Part shown: positions 19,623-31,018 of the stretch, in pieces | Layout: every line of letters starts with the position of its first letter | How positions within the stretch are numbered: the first letter of the stretch is position 1 | NCBI GenBank assembly: GCA_963210315.1 | Contig: OY723253.1 | Span: 1,860,001-1,924,000 of the forward strand | Length of the DNA stretch: 64,000 nt | Direction of reading: 5' to 3' | DNA from: Rhynchopus euleeides | Lineage: Eukaryota > Euglenozoa > Diplonemea > Diplonemida > Diplonemidae | The notes under the pieces: model-generated | Told to the model about the DNA's origin: nothing | The model's input: the letters and a program-made list of their open reading frames with translations, nothing else | Database searches by the model: none | Made by a program: the position numbers and the translations under genes

Positions 19623-22128
19623 TGTCAGGGAGGGAGGGTGGGGGGTGGGGGTGTGTGGTAACGGCTGGCACGTTAGCAGTCGCCCCCACCTCCTCCTCCA
19701 GCATGTTTGCAAACCCGTCATCGTCTTTCTCGCCGCTTTTTTTTACTAGTTACGAGCGACGAAGCGTAGCGAAGTCGCGAAGTAACGAAGGAAATCGTAC
19801 GACTGAAGCTTTGGATTAGCACCTCATGCCACTTCACAGGGCCTCAACACAGCCTTGAGACAGCAAGTGTGCGCTCAACAAAAAGTAGTCCGGGACTGTT
19901 CTCCCACAGTTGCTGGACAGGGTGTCTATAATAAAGCGAAAGGAGTACGATTTTCTTGTGTCAAAAAACGATAGCTATAGATCAAACCCACAAAGCAGCA
20001 ACACACATCAAAAAGGATTTTCAAAACAGGGCCTGTGGCGGGGAATTTCACCGGGCTGCCCGCAAGCCTCGCTCTGCGGGCGGCTTCTCTGGACATTCCC
20101 GCCCTCCCGCCTATTTTCTCAGACTGCCCCCTCCCTCCGCACCCCCCTGTCTCACACGCACTGATCCGCTGGCCCCCCCTCCCTCCCTTTCACCTCTGGC
20201 TCCTCACGCCACTGCCCACTCATGTTCCCCCGTAGATTTTTGTGGTTTATTTGCGTGTATACAGGTGGTGTGGAGGCTGTTCACCAGAGTTTGCTCGGTG
20301 CGACCGATACTAAACTAAAATATTCACGTGTGTGTGTGTGTGTGTGGTGAGGGGCTCTCCGTCCCTCGTCGCATCCTTGTCTCCCTCCGTCTCGCCCGCA
20401 CCCATCCTGTTTTCGCTTTCGCCTTCTTCACGAATATTTCTCCGCATTTTGCTTTATGGGTTACGACCGACGGAGCGTAGCGAAGTCGCGAAGTAACGAA
20501 GAAATCCATTCCAGAGGGGGCCTTCGCCCTCCGCACTTGTGTGCACTTTAGAGCGAAGGCCCTTCAGAGCAACAATAGATCCACGATTTTGAATCAAGCG
20601 AAACGAGCATGGATTAGAAGGGGTGACGCATGTTTCCCGTTGTCTCGTCATCACCGGCGGGTGGGCTGTGAGAGGCCTGCTCCGCCGATCAGGGGAACAT
20701 AGTCTCGCCTGGAAAAGCAAAATGTGCATTGCTACACTGAAGGGATGCCGGCAGGGTGGGGTGGGGGTGGGGTGTACAACTGCAAGGAATGAATTCAACC
20801 CGTCTGAGAAGTAAAGCAGATAGATTGGTGTATGGGGGGGGGGGTGAGTGGCAAAACAACAGGGGTGGGGGCGGGGGAGGGTCCAAGCAGCTGCAGACCG
20901 GCAAGGCGCGCGCGAGGCGCCCGTGCCCCCCCCCCCCCCCTAACCAAAGAGGGTGGGGCGGGCGGGTGTGGGTGAGTGCAGCGCAGAAGGGACACCACCT
21001 CGCAGTGCAAGAGAGCTCGCTGCACCATCCTAGCAAAGTGTGTCGAGCGTTTGGCAACTGAGAGGTGGAAGGTCTGCAGGTGGGTTTTGTGCTAAAGGAA
21101 GAAGGGGGGGGGGGGTCGGGTATTTTCGGGTATTTTTCAGCTGCTCCTTGGTCCCGTGTACACTACTTCCCAGGATATGGCCACGTGTGTGTTGGCAGTG
21201 GATATCGCATTAACCAGCGGAGCTCTCTGATGCGGGATACACTGCTGCAAACAAAAAACGATTCACGTGCGTGTGTTTCCTCGCCTTTTCTATTTTCCCC
21301 TTTCTTTGTAGATTCCATCCCTTTTCACACAAGCAACCACCTCCCGTGTGGCTGACCCCTGGCACCGTTGTTAGACACAGAGAGCTTTTTTTTGGATTTT
21401 TTTGCTGTTCATTGCGCACAAAGGAAGAGAAGGGACAGCCTGGCTAGCCGCATAACCAGCCGGCCTCCGCCCTTTTGACGATCTGAACCATCTTGTTGCT
21501 GGTGCTTCCATGGAGCCGCCCTGCCCGAACAGGAAGCCGTGTGGATTCAAGAGGATCGGCTGTCGCATCCCCCACACACGCTTGTTGTTCCGAGGGTTCG
21601 GGCCTTTGGTTGCGGGCACGACAAGACCGGTGGGGTCCTTCCGAGAAACGCTGCTGCTGAAACGCGAAACGAGCAGCCTTTGAAAGATTATCACGACACT
21701 TAAGGAATGTCTTCCCCCTGGTGCACCCCCTGACCCCTCCACCTCCACCCCCCTTCTCCCACCCTTCCACCGCTGCTGCCCCTTTTGCAGGATATCGATG
21801 ATTCGCAGGCTTGGGGGATGGCACCGAGTGTTCTGTATTACCCCTCCTCCAAAAAAAAGTGTGTTGAGTGTAGGGTGCATCGGACCAGAGTTTAGCTCGG
21901 TGCGGCCTACACTGAACAGTGTGGAACATAATGCCCTGCACATATCAGCACACACCAGCACCCACACTAACCCACACCTGCAGGCACTCTACACACCAGG
22001 AGGGTTTGCCCCCAGAGAGCCTTGGGTGGTTGCGTGGGGCTGGGGCGCGGGGTTGCGCTGCTGCCCTGCCATCCGGCAAACCACACCGCCTCGCTTCCCC
22101 TGCCCGCCCCCACCTGCCGTCTGCAACC
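19623..22128. other. Non-coding spacer with repeats
   Basis: No supportable gene. It holds two copies of the GCGTAGCGAAGTCGCGAAG repeat (near 19750 and 20470), poly-G/poly-C tracts, a (GT)n run at about 20328-20346 and a motif AGAGTTTGCTCGGTGCG near 20288. That motif recurs near 21889 and, as GAGCTCGCTCGGTGCG, near 48515. ORFs of up to about 200 aa on the minus strand at 21371-21967 lack any recognisable feature and cross simple sequence. Confidence 0.55.
19733..20620 (+). repeat. GCGTAGCGAAGTCGCGAAGTAACGAAGGAAAT repeat family
   Basis: Copies start near 19745 and 20455; a related version (GACGAAGTCGCGAAGGAACC) lies at 15758-15778 inside the 15592 element. The 15758 and 19745 copies are followed by CGTACGACTGAAGC, a stretch about cacagggcctcaacacag, then AACTGTTCTCCCACAGTT or GACTGTTCTCCCACAGTT and finally GGAGTACGATTT, so the unit is about 180 bp with GGAAATCGTAC at one end and GTACGATTT at the other (short inverted ends). 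Confidence 0.55.
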
Positions 22129-25100
22129 ATGGGGAACTGTGCCTGCGGGGAGAAGAAGCCGAAGAGGTCGAACCACATCAGCGCCGACCAGCAGGCGAAG
22201 ATCAATGAGACGTCACACCAGGTCAAGACGATGATCAAGGAGGACGTCAAGGCTGCAGTGGAGGAGGCGGCAAAGATGGAGGAGGAGGCTGAGGAGGCGG
22301 AGAAGGAGGGGAAGGAGCAGCCGAAGCCGGAGGAGAAGAAGGCCGCCAAGCGCCGGGCGAAGAAGGCGAAGAAGCGGGCGACGAAGCTCGAGACCCTCGA
22401 GAGGGCGCGCAAGGTGGAGGCCATGACCCTCAACGACTACAACACTGCGATCCGCAGGCTGCAGTCCGTCACCGGGGAGGACCCTACCAACCCTGGGATG
22501 AAAATCACTCTCCCCGAGGGGCTTGAGTGGATGACAGCGATGCTCGAGGTGCTGTGGCCGTCCATCCGGAACTACTGCGAGACGACATTCCGCGAGTCCC
22601 TGCAGGACATGACCTCCCAGTTCGTCGAATGGTACGGCATGACCTGCCAGCTGGAGGAGTTCAAGCTTGGCGAAACCTCCCCAGGGTTCGGCCCGATCTC
22701 CGCACGCAAGGTGCACGGCATCGACGGCAAGCCGGACGGCGGGATCGAGATCTCCCTGGGAATCACCTACCGCAGCGACATGGTCCTCAAGATGAAGACA
22801 AGCGGCGGCGACATCGGGATCCGGAACCTCGATTTCCTCGGGACCCTCTTCATCTGGCTCCGCCCTTTCGTCGACGACATGCCCCTGGTTGGCGGTGTGG
22901 AGATGGCCTTCGTCAACCCCCCCACACTGGAGCTTGACTGGACAGGGTTCACAGGCAAGACCCTGGAGCTCGCCGGCCTCAAGGGGAAGGTGCGTGGCTA
23001 CATCAACGACTTCCTCGGGTCCTGGATGCTGGTGCCCAACATGATCACCATCCCCATGCACCCCAAGGTGGATGTGGCGAAGCTGAAGTGCCCCCCGCCG
23101 GAGGGCATCATGCGGCTCCACATCCTGGGGGCAGTAAACCTCCCGGGCACCGACTGGGGCGGTGGCATCGACCCATACATCGAAGTGCGCGTGGGGGCGC
23201 AGACCTACAAGTCGAAGAAGGTGAAGAACAGCGCCTGCCCGGAGTGGAATGAGACGCATGACTTCCTCGTCTACAACCAGGAACAGTGGATCTCCATCAA
23301 TGTCTACGAGTCGGATGTGATCGGCAACGACCTGATCGGGAGGTATGCTTTTAGGGATACGGGTGGGGGGGGAGGTCTTTTGTTCCCCACCCGCCACTGC
23401 ATTACCCCCCCTTCCCCTCGAGAAAAGGATTTCAGGCACAACCTGCACAACGAGTGAAGGGGTGATCATTGGGAATGCACCCCACCCCATCCCACCCCAT
23501 GAATCTTATTACCCCACACGCCCTTTCCCCCCACCCCACAGCGTGCTGCACCTGCCTGTGAACCGGCTGTGCAAGCGGCACATCGCGGAGGTTCCGCTGA
23601 CGAAGGACGGCCTCCCCCTGGTTGGTGAGGACGACGAGGGTGACGAGGCACCGCCCTGCAGGCTGCGCCTCCGTGCGGAGTGGGTTGCGATCCGCGACGA
23701 CGAGTCGGCCTCCGGGGAGCGCATGGTGTCGGTGCATCTTGCGGAGATCACCAACGTGCCGGAGAACATCCACGAGCGCAAGCCGCCCTACAAGGTCCGC
23801 GCAACGGTTGGCAAGCGCTCCCAGGAGACCTGGGGGGGCTCTGCTAAGCCTGGGTCCTACATGGATACGGAGGACATGATCAAGCTGATCCGCAAGCTCT
23901 CCTCAGAGCAGTCGAAGTCTGTCGGGGAGATCCAGCAGATCACACGCATGACGCGCGAGTGTGACGAGAAGTACATCAAGCAGGCGCTGGAGAAGAAGGG
24001 GGGCACCTGGGCCATGTCTGTCGACGACAGCGACAAGGCGTGGTGGAAGAAGCGTCCGACATACCTCAACTGGCAGGCTTTCCCCGACGAGGGCAAGGCG
24101 GAGAAGGACGAGCGCATCAAGTGGGCCGGGCGGTCGGAGGACCAGCCGCTGCCCCTCGCCTCGAAGGAGGAGCTGAAGGCGCGGAAGAAGCACTTCGAGA
24201 TGATGCACACGATGTCCAACTGGCACACAGGTGTCATGTGGTCCCTCATGGCAAAGAGCGCAGCTGACAACCCCTACTATGAGCACGTCCTCCACATCAA
24301 CAGTGCAGATGCGGTGGATCAGGTGACCCTCACAGTGCTGGACTCTGCAAACAAGGAGGTTGGCGCCACCACGCTGACCGTTTCCGACTCCAAGCAGGGC
24401 GACGAGGCGGACCTGGAGGGGCCCTTTGATATCCCCATCAACGGCACATCCCACAAGCTGCAGCTCCACGGGGACATCACCGTGAAGGCCCTCGTTGTTA
24501 CAAACGAGCTCCCCGCAAACTGGAACCTCAAGGCGGACTCGCTGGACACCACGGGGGACTTTGTGGAGTGGTGGAAGGACGAGGTATACCACGACGACTG
24601 GAGCTACAACAAGGAGGATGGCAAGAAGTGGTGCGCCCTCGACTGGCCCCGCGGGAAGAAGAAGAAGGCGCCTCAGGAGGAACTCGACCTCCGCGTGAAA
24701 TACTACCAAGACGGCTCGAGTGACACTGTGGAGGGGAGTGGTGCGCAGCCTGTGAAGAAGGCAGCGCTCGAGGCCTGCCTACGCTCTGGCTCCATCACAT
24801 GGGGCGACTACGACGTCATGATGGGCAAGCTGCTGGGGGAGAAGGACCAGCCTACCATTGCCGAGACTCTGGAGTGGGTCAACCTCCTGATCCAGTGCCT
24901 CTGGCCCAGCATCAAGACCTACGCCACGAACCAAATCCGCGAGGAGGTGGAGCCGATGATTAAGAAGGCTGCGGCTCAGGCTGGTGAGTCACTCCAGCTG
25001 GCGTCGCTCGACATTGCCATTCCAAAGGTGGAGCTCGGGACGAAGCCCCCCTTCTTCAACACGATCCAGGTGGAGAAGATCCGGAGGCCGCAGGAGACCA

Positions 25101-26776
25101 ACTGGGGCGGTGTGTGGGAGGGCATGGTGGTGACGCTGAACAACCTGACCCTCGCATCCGACATCGACATGGAGATCCGCATCACCCTGAAGACGGCGCT
25201 GGGGGAGAAGGCCATCAACCTGGGTGCAAAGAACGTCCTCTTCCGCGGGACTATCAAGGCAAAGTTTGCCCCCATGCTGAAGGACCTCCCGATGGTCGGC
25301 GCCATCCAGGTGACGATGCCCAACCCCCCTGACCTGGAGGTGGACTTCACCGGTCTGACGGATGTCGTCGACAAGCTCCCCGGGATGAACTCCCTGGTCT
25401 GCGGGACTGTCGTCGACAACGTGGCGTCTTACGTCGCCGCGCCCAACTTCATCGTGGTGCCACTCGACCCGCAGTTCAACTCCATCGAGCTGAACTACCC
25501 GAAGCCGATCGGGGTGCTGAGGCTCCGGGTGGACAGCGCACACCACCTCATGGCTGGCGACGTCAGCATCACGGGGGCAAAGAACTCTGACTCATACGTC
25601 AAACTCCGCGTCGGGGGGGAGACCTACAACACTGCAACCGTCACCTCCCTCGACCCTGTCTGGACCTTGAAGAACCAACACGACTTCGTCGTGCACGATG
25701 AGGATCAGGCAGTGGACATTGAGGTGTTTGATGCCGACGGTCTCCTCGGCGGTGCGGATGACTCCCTTGGTGCCGTGCACTCCAAGGAGACCGTGCTGGG
25801 TGGAGGCATCGACCTGATCCGGCGTGGGATCCCCGTGAGGGCGCTGCTCCGCCTCGGCGCAAAGGGGTGCCTCCGGCTGTCCCACAAGCAGAAGGATGAG
25901 GTGTCCTCCACCGACACCCACATCGTGTATGAGGACATCCCCCTCAAGGGTGAGGACGGGCAGGAGTCGAAGATCATCATCACCGCCTCCTGGCTCAACA
26001 TCCTCTCGGAGGGCGAGAGCAAAGACCCCCAGGCAGTCGCAGGGTCACGCTACCTCGCCTACCTCCTCCAGGTGCAGGTGGATGCGATCGGTGGCCTGCC
26101 GTACCCCGTGGAGGCGGGGCTCGGATCGCCCTTCAGGGTCAAGGCGTCCGTCGGGATCTATTCGACAACAGGGAAGCCGGGTTTGGGTAAGCCCAGCCAG
26201 GTCGACCCTGCGGGGCTGCTGAAGATGGTCCGCAAGCTGAACTCCGAGGGCTCCAGCGTGAACGACATCTCGAAGACACTGGAGCTGGGCAAGGACATGG
26301 TGGAGAAGGGCATCGCCTTCACGCCGGAGCAGGTCGGCACAGCCGGGGATGACGATGTGGTGGAGTGGTGCGCATCGGCTCCTGCGTCTATTCTCAGCAA
26401 CAGGGCTGCGACGGCACCCCAGTTCCTCCAGAGGCTGCATCTGATTGTCCCGATCGACCGTGACGACGAGGCACCTCAGCTGGGGAGGTGGAAGGCCCCG
26501 GTGCAGCTGGCCCTTGTCAACGCCAACGACGAGGAGATCAGCACGATGGAGATTCTCTACGACGTTGCCACAAATTTCGACGCCGAGACCTCCACTGCAG
26601 CGGTTATCGAAGGCCCCTTCACCTTCGATGTCAACTACGAAGGGAAGGCCGGTGGCGGCCTCCTCTCCTACGTCGGGATGGCGGGTGCTGCCACAGACAG
26701 CTGGAATGGGAAGGTCACCATGCAAGGGTCTGTCGTTCTCGAGGGCCTGAAGCAGCGGATTATGGATGCGGACTAA
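22129..26776 (+). CDS. Two-SMP, two-C2 lipid-transfer protein with acylated N-terminus
   Basis: 1482 residues from two exons, 22129-23342 and 23542-26776; splicing makes GNDLIG-S-VLHLPVNRL and keeps the second C2-like domain's predecessor intact. The N-terminus MGNCACG fits N-myristoylation at Gly2 with palmitoylation at Cys4/Cys6. Residues 40-90 are a lysine/glutamate-rich coil. SMP domain 1 spans about 128-312 (starts LPEGLEWMTAML, ends ITIPMHP) and C2-1 about 324-420. A second unit follows: SMP 2 about 842-1050 (starts PTIAETLEWVNLL) and C2-2 about 1060-1150. A helical module (DMIKLIRKL at 512, GLLKMVRKL at 1293) follows each unit, showing that the whole block was duplicated. SMP domains carry lipids at membrane contact sites in extended synaptotagmins, which normally have one SMP and a hairpin anchor; here an acyl anchor seems to replace it. 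Start context GCAACCATGG is good. Confidence 0.9.
23343..23541 (+). other. Spliceosomal intron of the two-SMP gene (199 bp)
   Basis: Donor AG|GTATGC and acceptor CACAG|C. Removing it keeps the frame, replaces an unrelated run with a stop (NLHNE stop at 23457) and restores a C2-domain C-terminal strand. The donor matches those of the 36367-38101 gene (GTATGG, GTATGC). The intron carries ACAACCTGCACAACGAGTGA, a short motif also seen near 49091. Confidence 0.9.
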
Positions 26777-27639
26777 TCCGCCACGCCAAGATGAAACACA
26801 GAGGGGGGGGGGGGGCGGGAGGGGGGGGGAAGCGAGAGACAGCACGCGGCAGGACAGACGCATGGGTGGATGGATGGGGGGTGGGGGTAGGAGGTGAAGA
26901 GGGGGGTGGGGTGGGGTGGCGCCAGAGCACCCCTCCCTGGTGTGACCTGCAGTAAAGGAGGGGATAAAAGCTTAAATGGTGTGTGGTGTGATGTGTGTGG
27001 CTGCAAAGGCCCCAGCCTGGGAGTGATAGCGAGCCGTGAGGGCTGAGGGTTTGGAGGGCAAATGCCCTGGCAAGGCGGGGGGCAACAGAGACTCCGGTTT
27101 TGGTTGCGGGGGGGGGTGGGGTGGGGTGAGATTGCTTTCCCTTGGTCTGCGTTGTGCGCAGCACCAACAACTGTATGTAAAATAGCGCACAAAAAAAGGT
27201 TGCAGCCCCTGGGAGGGGGGATCCTGATGCCGACCAAAAAAATGGCTGTTCGCTGATGGCCTGTGATGTGCTCCACTGACTCTACACTAAGCCAGATACA
27301 GTTGTTGGTGCGTTCTGTGCGTGAAGAGGGGAAATTATGTTTGCTGCTGGTGTAGGTGACAGCCCCAAAAGAAAGTGTTGGAAAGCAGATCTGGTTGTAG
27401 CCAGGAAGTGACTGTCGCTCTCCCAGGCCCACACCTGCAACAGAAGAGGGATATCGCCGCACAGAGGAATCAGGCCGTGGTTTTCAAATGCTGTGCAGTT
27501 CAGCGCACCCAGGAGTTGGGTTGCTGACCGGCAAGGGGTCCCCACTCCTTTGCTTTTGTTACAATTCTTGAAAAACCTTTGCCGGGCCCGCTGTGTTGTT
27601 GTCGCCGCCTGCCTCTTTTCTCTTTTTCAGCTGCCTATT
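26777..27639. other. Non-coding spacer, G-rich
   Basis: Begins with poly-G runs right after the stop codon of the two-SMP gene. ORFs on the minus strand are proline-rich reflections of these runs. No gene, RNA or repeat family was recognised. Confidence 0.6.
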
Positions 27640-27840
27640 TTTTTAAAGAGGAAACTTCATATTTGCCAGAAATTTCTTGGAAAATTCATATGTTGGCAGG
27701 AACTTTTGGGTTTAACCATATGTTGACAAAAACTTTTGATTTTAACCATATTTTGACAAAAAGTTTTGGATCTAACCATATGTTGACAAGAAGTTATGAA
27801 TTTAACCATATTTTGACAGGAACTTCTGATTTTAACCATA

Positions 27841-28204
27841 CCTGGGACCCCCCGTGTTTAAGTCCCCCCCCTGGAGGCGATTTTCGGCCGGGGGGGACTT
27901 AAACACGGGGGGGGCGGACCTAAACACAGGGGGGGCTTAAACACGGGGGTGGCACAGTGGAGACCAAGAAGACCTCTTCCTCTGCTGTCGTAGGGGGGTA
28001 ATTCCGGTCCGGATGGACTTTTGGCACCCCACTTTTCGACTCTGACAGCACCTGGAGGGCCTAGGGGCCACCTGATGACCCTCCAGACCAGCCCACCCCC
28101 GTGTTTAGGTCCCCCTGTGTTTAAGTCCCCCCCCTGCCAGACCCCCAGGGGGGGACTTAAACACGGGGGTAAGGGGGGGGGACTTATACACGGGGGGTCC
28201 CAGG
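27841..28204. mobile_element. MITE, TIR CCTGGGACCCCCCGTGT (copy 2)
   Basis: Same 364-bp element as 15110-15473. Here the host reads ...TTTTAACCATA | element | TATGTTGACAAAAAG..., so removing the element and one TA rebuilds AACCATATGTTGACAAAA, the standard host repeat unit. This gives a clean demonstration of TA duplication. Confidence 0.92.
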
Positions 28205-28975
28205 TATGTTGACAAAAAGTTCTGGGCTTAATCATATGTTGACAAAAACTTCTTATTTTAACCATATGTTAACAAAATCGGTTTTTCAGCTGGAGCCGCT
28301 TGACTGACATTCCGGGGTATCCAGATCGCTTTCCAGATCGGCACTTAGCTTCTCACAGAGTGTGCACTTCATCGCAGTTCCACGGGGCCTCATTCCCTTG
28401 GATTAAGATACCACAAGGCCAGAGAACCGCACACCGTTAACACCGGCTAACCACTGATCATGGGCCTGTACGTGACAAATGCATGATGAAAGCCCCATAG
28501 CAAAGATGGTTACCAACATCAAGCACTTCCGGCCCAGAAACTGAGCCGGAAGACCACTCCACCGAAGTGGTCACAGGTTTACCACGTGTACACGCAGCTA
28601 TCGGGGTGCATCGGGCATGCGGCTTCTTCGCGGTGGATCGTTCTCTCCAGGTGGGTTCCGAACTCCACGGTTCTTTGAATCACAGGCACAGCAGCGTGAG
28701 TACTAATCGGCCGGACCCAGGTCCACAACAAACACCCACAGCAATGCCATCAAGTGATTCCAGCTTCAGCCGACAGGTTTACATCAAAATGTGGATGAGA
28801 GGTTGGGGCTGGGAGGGGGGCTGGGGGTCCCGGCCTTTGCGAAGCGCCCTCCTCTTCATCAGCCACAGGTGTGGGTGCCCTGGGGTCGGGAATCCACCAA
28901 AAAGGGTGTTCCAGCTGGAAAACCACTTTTGTTAACATATGGTTAAAACGAGAAGTTTTTGTCAACATATGATTA

Positions 28976-29500
28976 CCGTAAACAGAATAAATCTGAACCG
29001 TAAAAAAGGTCCAATCCACCTCCAGACCCCCCCCGAGGTCCAGAATTTGTCCGGTCCAGACCAGTTTGGGGGACTTGGCGATACATGGCGATTTCTCACA
29101 CGGTGGACCCCCACCCCCTGGAGCGGGGGTCTGGGGCGGGGTCAGAGCGACCCCCGCTATTGGGGGTCTGGACCCCCGATATCGGGAGTCTGCACTGCCT
29201 ATTATTGGTGCCCATACGACCCCCGATAGTGGGGTTCAGACCCCCACTCGTGGGGGTCCAGATCAGTCAAGGGGCCGAAGGGGAAGGGGGTCCAGATCAG
29301 TCAAGGGGCTGGGGAAGTCCCGTTCACGCTTGTGAACGCTTCCCGCGGGAGCAGAAACCCGGTGACCTTGGGGGGAACAGCAAACCACTCTGGACCGGAA
29401 AAAAGGTCCAATCGGTTTGGACCCCCGGGGTCCAGAATTTTTACGGTCCAGCATTATTACGTCCAGGACTTCTTACGGTCCAGATTTATTCTGTTTACGG
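28976..29500. mobile_element. MITE-like element, TIR CCGTAAACAGAATAAATCTG
   Basis: 525 bp, flanked by TA (28974-28975 and 29501-29502), ending CCGTAAACAGAATAAATCTG and complement. Interior units have the form ACCCCCGATATCGGGAG and GGTCCAGATCAGTCAAGGGG. The outer CCGTAAAC and the sub-terminal ACCGTAAAAAAGG link it to the 15592 element. The block TTCTCACACGGTGGAC links it to the 1222-3943 element, suggesting one broad superfamily. Confidence 0.85.
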
Positions 29501-29561
29501 TAATCCATAACTTCTTGTCAACATATGGTTAAATGCAGAAGTTTTTGTCAACATATGGTTA

Positions 29562-30211
29562 CTGGGGGGGGCTAAATAGAAGCCCCCCCCCCTTGTATTC
29601 GGCGTAGGATCGAGTTTTTTTGGGGGTTTTCGAGGGCCCAAAATTTTAGGCAATTTTTGCAGTGGGTGGCCAAATAGAAGGGGGGGGTCAAATACAAGGG
29701 GGGGGGGCTTGTATTCGGCGGAAGCCGAATTTTCCAAATTTTGGTGAATTTTGCCCCAGGTGACCTCGTGGAATCGCGGTTTTCGCCTTCCATTGCACTA
29801 TTCGGAATCTGTGCGGATCGTGGTGGGGTCATTTTGTGGGTGGAGGTGCCAAGTTTGACCCATGAAATGTGGGTCTGGTTTGGGTCCTGATAATGGGAGG
29901 ATATTCCCGGGAGTCAGCCACCTGCGAGGACCCCCACACTGGTGTCCAAAAACCCGTTCCTTTGAATGTTTGGATTCCGTGCGGACCGCAGTGGGGTCAT
30001 TTTGACCATGGGGTGCCTGTTATGACTGGAAAAACAGGTTGAAAATTTGAAATTTGGCTGAAATTCGGCTTCCGCCGAATACAAGCCCCCCCCCCCCCCC
30101 CCCCCTTGTATTCGGCGAAAAATTTTATGGATTTCGAATTTTCAGACCCCCCCCTTCTAATCGGCCCCCCCCCTTGTATTTGACCCCCCCCTTCTATTTA
30201 GCCCCCCCCAG
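29562..30211. mobile_element. MITE-like element, TIR CTGGGGGGGGCTAAATAGAAG
   Basis: 650 bp, flanked by TA (29560-29561 and 30212-30213). Ends are CTGGGGGGGGCTAAATAGAAG and its complement, and inside are repeated TTGTATTCGGCG and GCCGAATACAAGC blocks in inverted pairs. Non-coding; short frames are by-products of the G/C runs. Confidence 0.85.
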
Positions 30212-30680
30212 TAAGTCCATAAGTTCGTGTCAACATATGAATTTTCAGGAAACTTCTTGTCAACATATGATTGAAACAAAAGGTTTTTGTCAACATATGG
30301 TTAAACCCAAAACTTCCTGTCAACATATGAATTTTCCAATAAATTTCTGGCAAATATGAAGTTTCCTCTTTTTTAAAAGTATCGATCCGTTTTGACAACG
30401 TACGACACCGCTTGTCTCAAGGCAATCTTGATACGTTCACTCCCCTCCCTCACCCGCCCTCCCCCACCCCCACACCTGCGGCAGTGAAGGGAAGTTGGCT
30501 CTGTACCTTACTTTTCTCTACGTCACCGCAGCCTGTTTCAATTGTTTTTCGCGCCAGGCATTGTTCTGCCCTGCTCCTTCTGATCTCAGGATATCCCCCC
30601 TCTCCCCCACTCCCCTTCAGCACAGGCCGACCGAGCATATCACTAGACCTCGGATACAACCTGTGTGAAGCCGTATATTT

Positions 30681-30722
30681 TGTTTTGTGTGCGCCAAACC
30701 CTGGTTTGGCGCACACAAAACA
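30681..30722. repeat. Near-perfect 42-bp palindrome
   Basis: TGTTTTGTGTGCGCCAAACC, a two-base centre CT, then GGTTTGGCGCACACAAAACA. The two 20-bp arms match completely. The sequence can extrude as a cruciform or fold as an RNA hairpin. It is not part of a recognised repeat family here. Confidence 0.9.
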
Positions 30723-30937
30723 CCACCCTATCTTTTTCTCTATTGCACTCTGTCACCCCCTCCCTTCCCCCCCCTGTGGCGTTGTCGCGAACGATCTTCG
30801 AAAAAAAAGCCGAAACACAACAGCCAAAACAAACCAGTCGTCCAAATCGTTCAAAAAAAAACAATGGCGGGTGTTCTTCCCGCAGCCCTTTCTGTGCTTC
30901 CGCCCCTTTTCTCTCTCTCTTTTGATTACTATCCCCA

Positions 30938-31018
30938 CTTCTTCTTCTTCTTCTTCTTCTTCTTTCTTCTTCTTTCTTCTTCTTTCTTCTTCTTTCTTCT
31001 TCTTCTTCTTCTTCTCGA
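30938..31018. repeat. (TTC)n / TTCTTTC microsatellite
   Basis: An almost uninterrupted run of TTC triplets with regularly spaced TTTC interruptions, about 80 bp. It is a homopyrimidine tract, able to form triplex DNA. Confidence 0.9.

Larger units (their letters stand above)
27640..30376. mobile_element. Large inverted-repeat element (GTTGACAAAAACTT units) with three nested insertions
   Basis: The left end (TTTTTTTAAAGAGGAAACTTCATATTTGCCAGAAATTTCTTGG) and the right end (30318-30376) are inverted copies. Each is followed inward by many repeats of AACCATATGTTGACAAAAACTT. Within this host sit TA-flanked elements at 27841-28204, 28976-29500 and 29562-30211. The host core (about 28285-28915) is unlike the other repeats: GC-balanced, with no long ORF and no recognised function. 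Flanking bases do not show a clear target duplication. Confidence 0.75.
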
